Of a DNA stretch of 64,000 bases, positions 44,744 through 52,141 are shown in pieces. Both the position numbers and the translations under genes were made by a program. The stretch lies in assembly GCA_020638695.1 (NCBI GenBank), contig JACKIB010000004.1:124001-188000 (forward strand), in the 5' to 3' direction. The notes under the pieces are model-generated. The model was not told the origin of the DNA. It did no database searches and saw only the letters and a program-made list of their open reading frames with translations. Each line of letters opens with the position of its first letter. Within the stretch, counting starts at the first letter, position 1. Origin of the DNA: Planctomycetota bacterium (lineage in GTDB: Bacteria; Planctomycetota; UBA1135; UBA2386).

Positions 44744-44782
44744 CTGCTGAGCTCCCTCAACCTCGAGCTCTGAAGCCGCGGG

Positions 44783-44877
44783 GCTCTCCCACGGCCCCGT
44801 CGCCGTCGGCATCGGTCCGGGCTCGCTTCGCTCGGCTAGAGCGACCGATGCCGACGGCGACGGGGCCGCGGGAGAGC
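44783..44877. repeat. Left hairpin of copy C
   Basis: Arms 44783-44816 and 44844-44877 pair over 34 bp with one A/G mismatch and a 27-base loop. This is the longest and best-paired of the left hairpins. Confidence 0.9.
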
Positions 44878-45049
44878 GGGTGGGGTCTGGGGGTGGAAGG
44901 CCGTGCGATCTGATTGAGCACTGACCGGATCGTGTTGCGGTGGCGAGTGGTGATGCCGGAGGTGATCGATCGACGATTCACACTCGAGTAGATCGGCTCG
45001 ATGCGGCTGGGCCCGCATTACATGTGAAAACATTGAAGCGTGACTTGAC

Positions 45050-45079
45050 TTGTCGTGACTTTGTTCGTAGAACTATGCT
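45050..45079 (+). promoter_or_regulatory. Candidate promoter of RAYT copy C
   Basis: TTGTCG (45050) and TATGCT (45074) with an 18-base spacer, followed by AGGG and the ATG at 45097. Each hexamer matches the sigma-70 consensus at four of six positions. Confidence 0.42.
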
Positions 45080-45096
45080 CTAACAAGGGTAGGGTG

Positions 45097-45780
45097 ATGC
45101 GGATGAAGCGATCGAAGGACGACGCGGGCCTGCTGCCGTTCCCTCGCATGAACTGGGGAGGTCGGCGCAAGGGAGCGGGGCGCAAGCCGAAGGGCGACAA
45201 GGCCGGGGTATCGCATCGAAGTCGTGCGGCGTTGGCCTCGCGCTTTCCGGTGCACGTGACGACGCGGTTGGTGCGCGGGCTTCCGTCGCTGCGGAGCCAG
45301 GGCGTGTACGCGGTGCTGCTCGCGGCGTTTGCGAAGGGCTGCGAAGGCAACGGCTTTCGCCTGGTGCACTACTCCGTGCAGGGCAACCACCTGCACATGA
45401 TCGTCGAGGCGAACGACCGCTCGTGCTTGTCGCGCGGCATGCAGGGGTTGTTGGTTCGCATCGCTCGGGCCTTGAACCGGCTGTGGCGTCGCGTAGGCAA
45501 GGTGTTCGCCGACCGCTACCACGACCACATCCTCCGCACGCCTCGCGAAGTGCGCCACGCGCTGGCCTACGTGCTCAACAACGCCCGCCGCCACGGCGTG
45601 CGGTTGGCACAGGAGATCGACTGGTTCACCTCGGGATGCTGGTTCGACGGTTGGCGCGAGAAGCTGACGAGCAAGCTGCCCTCAGGCCTCACCAAACCGG
45701 TCGCACGCGCCCGCAACTGGCTGCTGAACATCGGCTGGCGCCGACACGGCCCGATCGATCACCACGAGGTCCCCGGCTGA
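45097..45780 (+). CDS. REP-associated tyrosine transposase (RAYT), intact copy C
   Basis: Single-strand DNA transposase-like enzyme of the Y1 HUH family (IS200/TnpA-REP relatives), 227 residues. Residues 20-35 are a basic Gly/Arg patch (GGRRKGAGRKPKG). The metal-binding HUH motif is H98-L99-H100 in GNHLHMIVE. The helix ALAYVLNNARRHG places the probable nucleophile Tyr at 158. RYHDHILRTPREVRHAL before it matches the family's conserved block. The gene lies between two long hairpins as RAYT genes lie between REP sequences. The ATG at 45097 follows AGGGTAGGG; a longer frame begins at 45055 but lacks a ribosome site. These enzymes cut and join single-stranded hairpin DNA, usually at their own REP sequences. 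Confidence 0.85.
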   Translation: MRMKRSKDDAGLLPFPRMNWGGRRKGAGRKPKGDKAGVSHRSRAALASRFPVHVTTRLVRGLPSLRSQGVYAVLLAAFAKGCEGNGFRLVHYSVQGNHLHMIVEANDRSCLSRGMQGLLVRIARALNRLWRRVGKVFADRYHDHILRTPREVRHALAYVLNNARRHGVRLAQEIDWFTSGCWFDGWREKLTSKLPSGLTKPVARARNWLLNIGWRRHGPIDHHEVPG

Positions 45781-45822
45781 AGACCACCATCGCACTTCCA
45801 CCCTCCTAGGACTCCACCCACT

Positions 45823-45900
45823 CCCCTCGCGGCCCCGTCGGCATCGGCTTCGGTCGCAACTTGCCTTGGGCCGAAGCCGATGCCGACGGGGTCGTGAGGG
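45823..45900. repeat. Right hairpin of copy C
   Basis: Arms 45823-45853 and 45871-45900 with the same core and 17-base loop as copy B. It begins 43 bp after the stop codon and could also act as the gene's terminator. Confidence 0.88.
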
Positions 45901-45945
45901 AGCCCTCGCTGATTCTCGAGGCTGAGGCCGAGCGAGCCCAAGACC

Positions 45946-46117
45946 CCACGCGGCGGTCGTCGACCGCACCGCACCTCGAACCCCCAACGGTAGTCTAGTC
46001 TCAGCAACCGATCGGCCTCGACCGACTCGGTCGCGCGCAACCTCGCCGCTGCGCAGCGCGACGTTGCCCAGCAACACGGATTCGGAGTTGTTGTGGTGTG
46101 GGTGTGGCGGTGCTTGG
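45946..46117. repeat. Spacer between copies C and D
   Basis: About 170 bp nearly identical to 44571-44743. Confidence 0.75.
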
Positions 46118-46158
46118 ACTGCTGAGCTCCCCTCAACCTCGAGCTCTGAAGCCGCGGG

Positions 46159-46251
46159 GCTCTCCACGGCCCCGTCGCCGTCGGCATCGGTCCGGGCTCG
46201 CTTCGCTCGGCTAGAGCGACCGATGCCGACGGCGACAGGGCCGCGGAGAGC
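46159..46251. repeat. Left hairpin of copy D
   Basis: Arms 46159-46191 and 46219-46251 pair with one mismatch in the core (GACAGGG instead of GACGGGG on the right arm); 27-base loop. Confidence 0.88.
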
Positions 46252-46423
46252 AGGAGGGGTCTGGGGGTGGAAGGCCGTGCGATCTGATTGAGCACTGACC
46301 GGATCGTGTTGCGGTGGCGAGTGGTGATGCCGGAGGTGATCGATCGACGATTCACACTCGAGTAGATCGGCTCGATGCGGCTGGGCCCGCATTACATGTG
46401 AAAACATTGAAGCGTGACTTGAC

Positions 46424-46453
46424 TTGTCGTGACTTTGTTCGTAGAACTATGCT
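46424..46453 (+). promoter_or_regulatory. Candidate promoter of RAYT copy D
   Basis: Same TTGTCG/TATGCT pair with an 18-base spacer as copies B and C, 17 bp before the ATG at 46471. Confidence 0.4.
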
Positions 46454-46470
46454 CTAACAAAGGTAGGGTG

Positions 46471-47154
46471 ATGCGGATGAAGCGATCGAAGGACGACACG
46501 GGCCTGCTGCCGTTCCCTCGCATGAACTGGGGAGGTCGGCGCAAGGGAGCGGGGCGCAAGCCGAAGGGTGACAAGGCCGGCGTATCGCATCGAAGTCGTG
46601 CGGCGTTGGCCTCGCGGTTTCCGGTGCACGTGACGACGCGGTTGGTGCGCGGGCTTCCGTCGCTGCGGAGCCAGGGCGTGTACGCGGTGCTGCTCGCGGC
46701 GTTTGCGAAGGGCTGCGAAGGCAACGGCTTTCGCCTGGTGCACTACTCCGTGCAGGGCAACCACCTGCACATGATCGTCGAGGCGAACGACCGCTCGTGC
46801 TTGTCGCGCGGCATGCAGGGATTGTTGGTCCGCATCGCTCGGGCCTTGAACCGGCTGTGGCGTCGCGTAGGCAAGGTCTTCGCCGACCGCTACCACGACC
46901 ACATCCTCCGCACGCCTCGCTAAGTGCGCCACGCGCTGGCCTACGTGCTCAACAACGCTCGCCGCCACGGCGTGCGGTTGGCACAGGAGATCGACTGGTT
47001 CACCTCGGGATGCTGGTTCGACGGTTGGCGCGAGAAGCTGACGAGCAAGCTGCCCTCAGGCCTCACCAAACCGGTCGCACGCGCCCGCAACTGGCTGCTG
47101 AACATCGGCTGGCGCAGGCACGGCCTGATCGATCACCACGAGGTCCCCGGCTGA
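46471..47154 (+). pseudogene. RAYT copy D, premature stop at codon 151
   Basis: Identical in length to copy C (684 bp), but a single G-to-T change turns the Glu codon after RTPR into TAA at 46921-46923. The HUH motif is retained, while the tyrosine helix (ALAYVLNN) lies beyond the stop. The truncated 150-residue product should lack catalysis, but could still fold in part and bind hairpin DNA. Confidence 0.85.
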
Positions 47155-47196
47155 AGACCACCTTCGCACTTCCACCCTCCTAGGACTCCACCCACT

Positions 47197-47275
47197 CCCC
47201 TCGCGGCCCCGTCGGCATCGGCTTCGGTCGCAACTTGCCTTGGGCCGAAGCCGATGCCGACGGGGTCGTGGGGAG
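47197..47275. repeat. Right hairpin of copy D
   Basis: Arms begin at 47197 and 47245; same core and 17-base loop as copies B and C, with a slightly shortened outer right arm. Confidence 0.85.
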
Positions 47276-47304
47276 CCCTCGCGGTTCTCGAGGCTGAGGC
47301 CGAG

Positions 47305-47359
47305 CGACCCCACGACCCCACGACCCCACGACCCCACGACCCCACGACCCCACGACCCC
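47305..47359. repeat. 8-bp tandem repeat (CGACCCCA)
   Basis: Six perfect copies of CGACCCCA followed by a variant copy. It begins exactly where the end repeat of copy D would finish (GAGCGACCCC instead of GAGCGAGCCC). Likely arose by slippage. Confidence 0.9.
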
Positions 47360-47527
47360 GGATCCCGAGACGAACAAGCCTCGCCCCCTGCTGCACCGCG
47401 CCGCCCCACAACTTTCCGCGAACTCGCGACGCGGCATGCGAACGCTCGGGCTAGTCTCCAGAGCCCCTTGCGGTCCGAACCGGACGAGACCGAATCGATC
47501 GAGCCACGTTGTGAAGAGGACATACCC

Positions 47528-48430
47528 ATGAGTTCGGTGCTGGTCGTCGGCTCCACCGCATTCGATTCCATCGAAACCCCGTTCGGGTCGCGCGAGCTCT
47601 GCCTCGGCGGTTCGGCGACCTACTTCAGTCTGGCGGCGCGGCTGTTCACCTCCGTCGAGCTGGTCAGCGTGGTTGGGGACGACTTCCCGGACGAGCACCG
47701 GCAGCTGCTGCGCTCGTGCGGTGTCGACTTGCAGGGGCTGGAAACCAAGCCCGGCAAGACGTTCTCCTGGAGTGGGCGCTACTCCGCGGACATGAACAGT
47801 CGTGAGACGCTCGACGTGCAGCTCAACACCTTCGGCGATTTTCGTCCGGCGGTGCCAGCGGCCTACCGGGACTCCGCGTTCGTGTTCCTCGCCAACGGTG
47901 CGCCGAGCACCCAAGCGTCGGTGCTCGACCAGATGGGCGGCACCACGTTCTCGGTGGCGGACACGATGAACCTGTGGATCGACTGCGCGCGCGACGACCT
48001 GCTCGGGTTGCTCGAGCGGATCGATGGGCTGATCGTCAACGACGAAGAGGTCAAGATGTTGACCGGCGAGTCCAACCTGATTCGCGCCGGGCGCAAGGTC
48101 CTGGACCTCGGGCCCAAGTTGGTCATCGTCAAGAAGGGCGAGCACGGCTCGTTCCTGTTCAGCAACTACTTCCAGTACGCCCTGCCGGCCTACCCGACCG
48201 ACGTGGTAGTCGATCCCACCGGAGCGGGCGACAGCTTCGCCGGTGGGTTCATGGGGTTCGTCGCCGAGTGCGACAGTCTGAGTTTGTGGAACATGAAGCG
48301 GGCGATGGCCTACGGCACCGTGTGCGCGAGCCTCACGGTGGAGGGCTTCGGCGTGGACGCGATCGCCGCCGCCAACCGCGAGCGGCTCGAGCGGCGTTAC
48401 CAAGACCTGATTCAGTTCGTCTCGCTCTAG
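47528..48430 (+). CDS. PfkB-family carbohydrate/nucleoside kinase
   Basis: Ribokinase-fold sugar kinase of 300 residues. The N-terminal GSTAFDSIETPFG and GGSATYFSLAA segments match the substrate-lid region, and the PfkB signature 2, DPTGAGDSFAGGFMGF, contains the catalytic Asp. The substrate is not clear: the family covers adenosine, ribose and fructose kinases. The ATG at 47528 has GAAGAGGA upstream. A longer frame reads through the 8-bp repeat and is not credible. A dispersed repeat begins at its stop codon. Confidence 0.82.
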   Translation: MSSVLVVGSTAFDSIETPFGSRELCLGGSATYFSLAARLFTSVELVSVVGDDFPDEHRQLLRSCGVDLQGLETKPGKTFSWSGRYSADMNSRETLDVQLNTFGDFRPAVPAAYRDSAFVFLANGAPSTQASVLDQMGGTTFSVADTMNLWIDCARDDLLGLLERIDGLIVNDEEVKMLTGESNLIRAGRKVLDLGPKLVIVKKGEHGSFLFSNYFQYALPAYPTDVVVDPTGAGDSFAGGFMGFVAECDSLSLWNMKRAMAYGTVCASLTVEGFGVDAIAAANRERLERRYQDLIQFVSL

Positions 48431-48550
48431 TGCCCCGCGTCCGGAGTTCGCAGCACATGTACCCGGCCATTCGATCCGCTCGCTGCGTTGCTGCTCCTCA
48501 GCTTGTCCACCAACAAGCCGTGTCGTCGCAGCGCCTTGCGCGCGAATCGA
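48429..48550. repeat. Dispersed intergenic repeat, copy 2
   Basis: Nearly identical to 19242-19363. It starts within the TAG stop codon of the kinase gene, so insertion of the repeat may have supplied or replaced the stop. Confidence 0.7.
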
Positions 48551-48696
48551 CTGACGCAGCCACATTTGCTCACGCCACTCGCCTGGCCGCGCCAGCTCTC
48601 GCGCGATCTGCTGACGTGCTCGATTGCGTGCGAGGCGCGGTGACGTAGCACGCTTGCCGCGCCGCGGTGTGGCGGTTACGTTGCTGCGTCCCCCCG
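48551..48696. other. Leader of the DnaA-like gene
   Basis: About 145 bp with no gene. No cluster of the standard DnaA box TTATCCACA is seen, so there is no direct support for an origin here. Confidence 0.4.
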
Positions 48697-49908
48697 ATGC
48701 TGGACCTCTTGCAGGAGACCTGGGACCGGATCCAGCCCGACCTCGAGGTAGCGGTCGGCGCGGCGGCGTTCCAAGCCTGGTTGGCACGGCTGCGGCCGTT
48801 GGCCCTGGAGCGCAGCGTGTGCTACCTCGAGGCCGAGAACCGGATGATCTGTGACCGCGTCCAGCAGCTGTACACGCCGCTGCTCGAGGAGCGGTTGTCG
48901 CTCGCCATCGGAACGCGCATCGCGGTGCACGTGACGCCCGCGCCGGAATCGCTGCTGCCGGACGTGCTCGAGGTCTCGCCGAGCACCCCGGTGGTCGATG
49001 CCAGCAACAAGACCGCGTTCCTCGTGCTGCAGAGCTTGGCGGCTGGTCGCTGCGAAGTTCCGGCGCACTTGTTCGTGTTCCACGGGCCGACCGGGGTCGG
49101 CAAGTCGTACCTGCTGCGCTGGTGGCGGGATGCCACCCGTTCCCGCTGCCCGCTGCACGACGGCTTGTCGCTGCGCAAGGCGTTCCAGTTGAAGGTGCGG
49201 GACCACCGGGTCGAGCAGTTGCTCGACGAACTGACCGCGGTCGAAGTGCTGGTGGTCGACGGCATCCACCGATTCGCAGGACACCGGCGGGCCCAGTCGG
49301 AGTTGGCCAAGGCGCTGCGGCTTCGCCAAGAGGCGGGTGCGCTGACGTTGGTCACCTCGCGGTTCGCGCCGCGCGACATCCGCGAGATCGATGCCGGCCT
49401 GTCGAGCCTGCTGCTGAGCGGATTCGTCACCGAGATCCGTCCGCCGGGCCACGGAGCGCGGCTGCACTTCCTGCGTGCCCTCGAAGGAGCGCCGTCCCGC
49501 AACGGACGCGCCGCCGCGATCGAGACCATGGCCCGCGACCTGCGCGGTAGCTACTCCGACCTGCAGCAGGCGTGGACTGCCGAGCACCACAGCCTGCAGC
49601 ACCACGCTCGATCGAACTACCTGCGGCTCATCGATCCGGGGCGGGAGTTCCGGCGCCTGCGCGACTTGGTGTGCGAGCGCCTCGGCGTGAGCGACGCGGA
49701 GTTGATGGGCAAGTCACAGGTGCGGCGGGTCAGCCTGGCGCGTCAGGCGTTGGCGCTGCTCGCGGTGCGCCAGGGCCTCAGCCAGGCAGAAGTCGGGCGC
49801 CACCTCGGCGGTCGTTCCCGCGCATCCATCAGCTACGCGATCCAGGCGATCGAGAAGCGCATGGCAGAGTCGGCGCGGATCCGCGAGATGGTGGAGGGGT
49901 TGCTTTGA
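48697..49908 (+). CDS. Divergent DnaA-like replication initiator
   Basis: Protein of 403 residues with the DnaA domain order. Domain I (residues 1-75) resembles the DnaA N-terminus; the AAA+ core has Walker A GPTGVGKS at 130-137 and Walker B LVVDGIH at 185-191. The C-terminal helix-turn-helix (residues 345-385) has LSQAEVGRHLGGRSRASISY in place of the DnaA signature with GGRDHTTV. Residues that normally read the DnaA box (Asp-His-Thr) are Ser-Arg-Ala, the second Walker B acid is Gly, and the arginine-finger region (usually SRF) reads SGF. It may be a paralogue with other DNA targets. It overlaps tmk by TTGA. Confidence 0.72.
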   Translation: MLDLLQETWDRIQPDLEVAVGAAAFQAWLARLRPLALERSVCYLEAENRMICDRVQQLYTPLLEERLSLAIGTRIAVHVTPAPESLLPDVLEVSPSTPVVDASNKTAFLVLQSLAAGRCEVPAHLFVFHGPTGVGKSYLLRWWRDATRSRCPLHDGLSLRKAFQLKVRDHRVEQLLDELTAVEVLVVDGIHRFAGHRRAQSELAKALRLRQEAGALTLVTSRFAPRDIREIDAGLSSLLLSGFVTEIRPPGHGARLHFLRALEGAPSRNGRAAAIETMARDLRGSYSDLQQAWTAEHHSLQHHARSNYLRLIDPGREFRRLRDLVCERLGVSDAELMGKSQVRRVSLARQALALLAVRQGLSQAEVGRHLGGRSRASISYAIQAIEKRMAESARIREMVEGLL

Positions 49909-50531
49909 ACCGCGGTCTCTACCTCGTGCTCGAGGGTGGCGACGGCAGCGGGAAGACCGAGCAGGGACGCCGCCTGAGCGGTTGGCTGGCGGAGCGTGGC
50001 CACACCGTGCGGCACCTGCGCGAGCCGGGTTCGACTGCGGTGGGGGAAGCGCTGCGCCGACTGCTGCTCGACCCGCGGACCGGCGGGTTGTTGCCGCTGA
50101 CCGAGGCGCTGTTGTTCTCAGCGGCGCGTGCCGAGATGTTGCGCACCGAGGTCGAGCCGTTGGTCCGCGGTGGCGGAGTCGCGGTGGTGGAGCGGTGCTA
50201 CTTGTCGACCTTGGTCTACCAGGGGCTGGCCAGTGGCGTCGCGCTGCCGTTGCTGCGTGAGTTGACCGACGCGGTGCACGGTGCGCTGTGGCCCGATCGG
50301 ATCTTCTTGCTCGACGTGGACCCGTCGACCCGCCGGCAGCGGGCCGATGCCGCGGGCAAACAGGACCGGTTCGAGAGCCGCGACGAGTCGTTCCACCGTG
50401 CGGTGCGCGAAGGCTACCGCGAGCTCGGTGGCGCGGCAGTTCACGAGATCGATGCGCGGGGCTCGATCGAAACCGTGCACGCGGAACTGCGGCGGCAGGT
50501 CGAAGGCCTGTTGGCGGAGCGATCGGCGTGA
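49905..50531 (+). CDS. tmk: Thymidylate kinase
   Basis: Phosphorylates dTMP to dTDP. The 208-residue protein has the P-loop LEGGDGSGKTEQ, the dTMP-binding DR-like motif replaced by VVERCYLSTLVYQG (usually DRY..S..AYQG), LLDVDPSTRRQR and a lid region AGKQDRFESRDESFH. It starts at TTG 49905, overlapping the previous stop, and overlaps holB by GTGA. The Asp-to-Glu change in the DR motif is a small oddity. Confidence 0.88.
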   Translation: MNRGLYLVLEGGDGSGKTEQGRRLSGWLAERGHTVRHLREPGSTAVGEALRRLLLDPRTGGLLPLTEALLFSAARAEMLRTEVEPLVRGGGVAVVERCYLSTLVYQGLASGVALPLLRELTDAVHGALWPDRIFLLDVDPSTRRQRADAAGKQDRFESRDESFHRAVREGYRELGGAAVHEIDARGSIETVHAELRRQVEGLLAERSA

Positions 50532-51502
50532 GCGCGTTGATCGGACAGGGTGAGGGCTACGCGCGGCTGCGGGTCGCGGCGCGCCTTCGTCGAATGCACC
50601 ACGGACTGCTCGTCACGGGACCCGCGGGCTCCGGGAAGTCGACGGCAATCGACGAACTCGCCGCCGCGGTGCTGTGTGCGGACGAGTCCGACCGTTCTGC
50701 TGACGCGGCGTGTGGCGAGTGTCCGGCATGCCGCGCGGGCGCGGCCCACCCGGATCTGTTCCGCGTCGAGATCCCGGAGGACAAGGACGAAATCCCGGTC
50801 GACTCGGTGCGCGAGCTGCGCGCCAGCCTGATGCGCTTGCCGGTATTCGGCCGCGCTCGGGTCGCGGTGCTGGATCCGGCGGACGGGCTCAACCTGCAGG
50901 GGCAGAACGCGCTCCTCAAGACGCTCGAAGAACCGGGCCGCGACACGTTCCTGTTGCTCGGCACCAGGCGGCCGGAGGCACTCCTCGACACCGTGCGGTC
51001 CCGCATCGCCGTGCTGCTTATGCGGACGTTGCCCGAAGAGCAGGTGCTGGCGCGTCTCGCCGCGCTCGAACCCGAGGTCGAGCCGGCGGATCGGCGCTGG
51101 GCCGCCGGTCTGGCCGAGGGCTGTGTCGGTCAGGCCCGTGCGTTTCTCGGTGAAGAAATCCGGCCACTATATGTGGCGCTCCAGGACTTCCTGGCTGGCC
51201 GCGGCGGCACCGCGATCCAAGTCGCGCGTGCCGCGTTGCTCGGCGTCTCGGGGCGAATCCCGACTCTCCACAGAGCCCGTCAGGTCTTGTGGATCCTGCG
51301 CACGTTGCTGCGGAACGCGTTGTGGAAGGTGCTTGCCAGTGCCGACGCAGCTCCATACTCTGCCGGCGCTTCGGCTGCATGCACCCTGTTGGAAACACTG
51401 CTCGACGCGGAGTCGGACCTGGCCCAGCGGATCCCGCCGGAACAGGTGCTTGTCCACGTGTTGCTCACCGTGGATCCACAGGATTCCACTGCCATCCGGT
51501 AG
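50528..51502 (+). CDS. holB: DNA polymerase III delta-prime subunit-like protein
   Basis: Clamp-loader AAA+ subunit of 324 residues. P-loop VTGPAGSGKSTAID; zinc-binding cysteines in AACGECPACRAGAAHPD with an earlier Cys at VLCADE; VAVLDPADGLNLQGQNALLK and TLEEPGRDTFLLLGTRR match the sensor regions of delta-prime and gamma/tau. An intact P-loop points to either delta-prime of this lineage or a short gamma-like protein. The tmk-holB order is common in bacteria and supports the call. Confidence 0.82.
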   Translation: MSALIGQGEGYARLRVAARLRRMHHGLLVTGPAGSGKSTAIDELAAAVLCADESDRSADAACGECPACRAGAAHPDLFRVEIPEDKDEIPVDSVRELRASLMRLPVFGRARVAVLDPADGLNLQGQNALLKTLEEPGRDTFLLLGTRRPEALLDTVRSRIAVLLMRTLPEEQVLARLAALEPEVEPADRRWAAGLAEGCVGQARAFLGEEIRPLYVALQDFLAGRGGTAIQVARAALLGVSGRIPTLHRARQVLWILRTLLRNALWKVLASADAAPYSAGASAACTLLETLLDAESDLAQRIPPEQVLVHVLLTVDPQDSTAIR

Positions 51503-51700
51503 GGGAGAGTCATGCGCCGGCGCCATCGGTGATGGCGAGGGGGTCGGGCACGTGGATCCGGACCATCGGGGTAGGTCAGCCCCGCGGTCCTCGGATCGTG
51601 TCTGACGGCAGCTGGATGGGACAGCTGCCACTTCAGGGCGGGTCGCTGATGGTCGATAGAGCCCCCCGCGGGCAGGTCGAACCATCGGAGGTACCCCTAG
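51503..51700. other. Intergenic region with a small hairpin
   Basis: 198 bp with no gene. Contains GGCAGCTG...CAGCTGCC (51607-51629) with a 7-base loop, and a 7-bp stem CGCCATC/GATGGCG near 51521-51537. Either may end the dnaA-like/tmk/holB transcript. Confidence 0.4.
51607..51629 (+). terminator. Possible terminator hairpin after holB
   Basis: Perfect 8-bp stem GGCAGCTG / CAGCTGCC, loop of 7 bases, about 105 bp after the holB stop. No T tract. Confidence 0.35.
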
Positions 51701-52123
51701 ATGTCGTTTTCGGATGGAATCGAGGAGCGGGTTGCGCAGATTCGCCGGCGCGACCGTCGCTACGCGCGCAACGGCTACTACTTCGTCCTCGACGCGCTGG
51801 ACTACACCATCGAAGCGCTGGGGCGCGACCAGCACACCGGTGAGAGTCGCCACGTCGGTGGCCGCGAGCTGCTGCTCGGGCTGAAGGAGTTGGCCGCGAC
51901 GCAGTTCGGGCCGTTGGCCACCGTGTGCCTCGAGCGCTGGGGCATCCGCACCACCGAAGATGTGGGCGAGATCGTGTTCAACCTCATCGATTGCGGCCTG
52001 CTGAGCCGCCGCCCCTCGGACTCCCGACTCGACTTCGCCGACGGGTTCGACTTCGCGCGGACCTTCGAGGAGAAGTTCCGCGAACGCCTCGAGGCGATCA
52101 GCCAGGCGGAGTTCGTCCTGTAG
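51701..52123 (+). CDS. Planctomycete/verrucomicrobia-restricted small protein (Minf_1886 type)
   Basis: Protein of 140 residues. The opening FSDGIEERVAQIRRRDRRYA followed by RNGYYFVLDALDYTIEALG and HVGGRELLLGLKELA matches the small protein family I recall as restricted largely to Planctomycetes and Verrucomicrobia (Minf_1886 type). The function is unknown. It has a good Shine-Dalgarno sequence (GGAGG, 9 bases before the ATG) and stands alone. It is the best taxon marker in this window. Confidence 0.85.
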   Translation: MSFSDGIEERVAQIRRRDRRYARNGYYFVLDALDYTIEALGRDQHTGESRHVGGRELLLGLKELAATQFGPLATVCLERWGIRTTEDVGEIVFNLIDCGLLSRRPSDSRLDFADGFDFARTFEEKFRERLEAISQAEFVL

Positions 52124-52141
52124 ACCGCGGCGCGTCCGCGC

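Larger units (their letters stand above)
44744..45945 (+). mobile_element. RAYT element copy C (intact)
   Basis: Middle unit of the array, with left hairpin, leader with candidate promoter, full-length transposase-like gene and right hairpin. It is the only one of four copies in the window without an inactivating change, so it is the likely source of any activity. Confidence 0.8.
46118..47307 (+). mobile_element. RAYT element copy D (nonsense mutation)
   Basis: Third unit of the array; left hairpin 46159-46251, gene 46471-47154, right hairpin 47197-47275. Its right end runs into an 8-bp tandem repeat instead of the spacer seen after B and C, so it marks the right edge of the array. Confidence 0.75.

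Noticed and set aside
45055..45096. 14-codon longer start for RAYT copy C
   Set aside because: It begins within the candidate promoter, has no ribosome site, and the residues are unlike the family; ATG 45097 follows AGGGTAGGG.
43376..47360. CRISPR array
   Set aside because: Repeats are gene-sized units with transposase remnants; no short regular repeats with unique spacers and no cas genes.
47240..47527. N-terminal extension of the PfkB-family kinase
   Set aside because: The extension is the translated 8-bp repeat (HDPTTPRPHDP); the ATG at 47528 with GAAGAGGA begins at the true family start.
48431..48696. Replication origin upstream of the DnaA-like gene
   Set aside because: Only a single TTGTCCACC resembles a DnaA box, it lies in the dispersed repeat, and no AT-rich unwinding region is seen.
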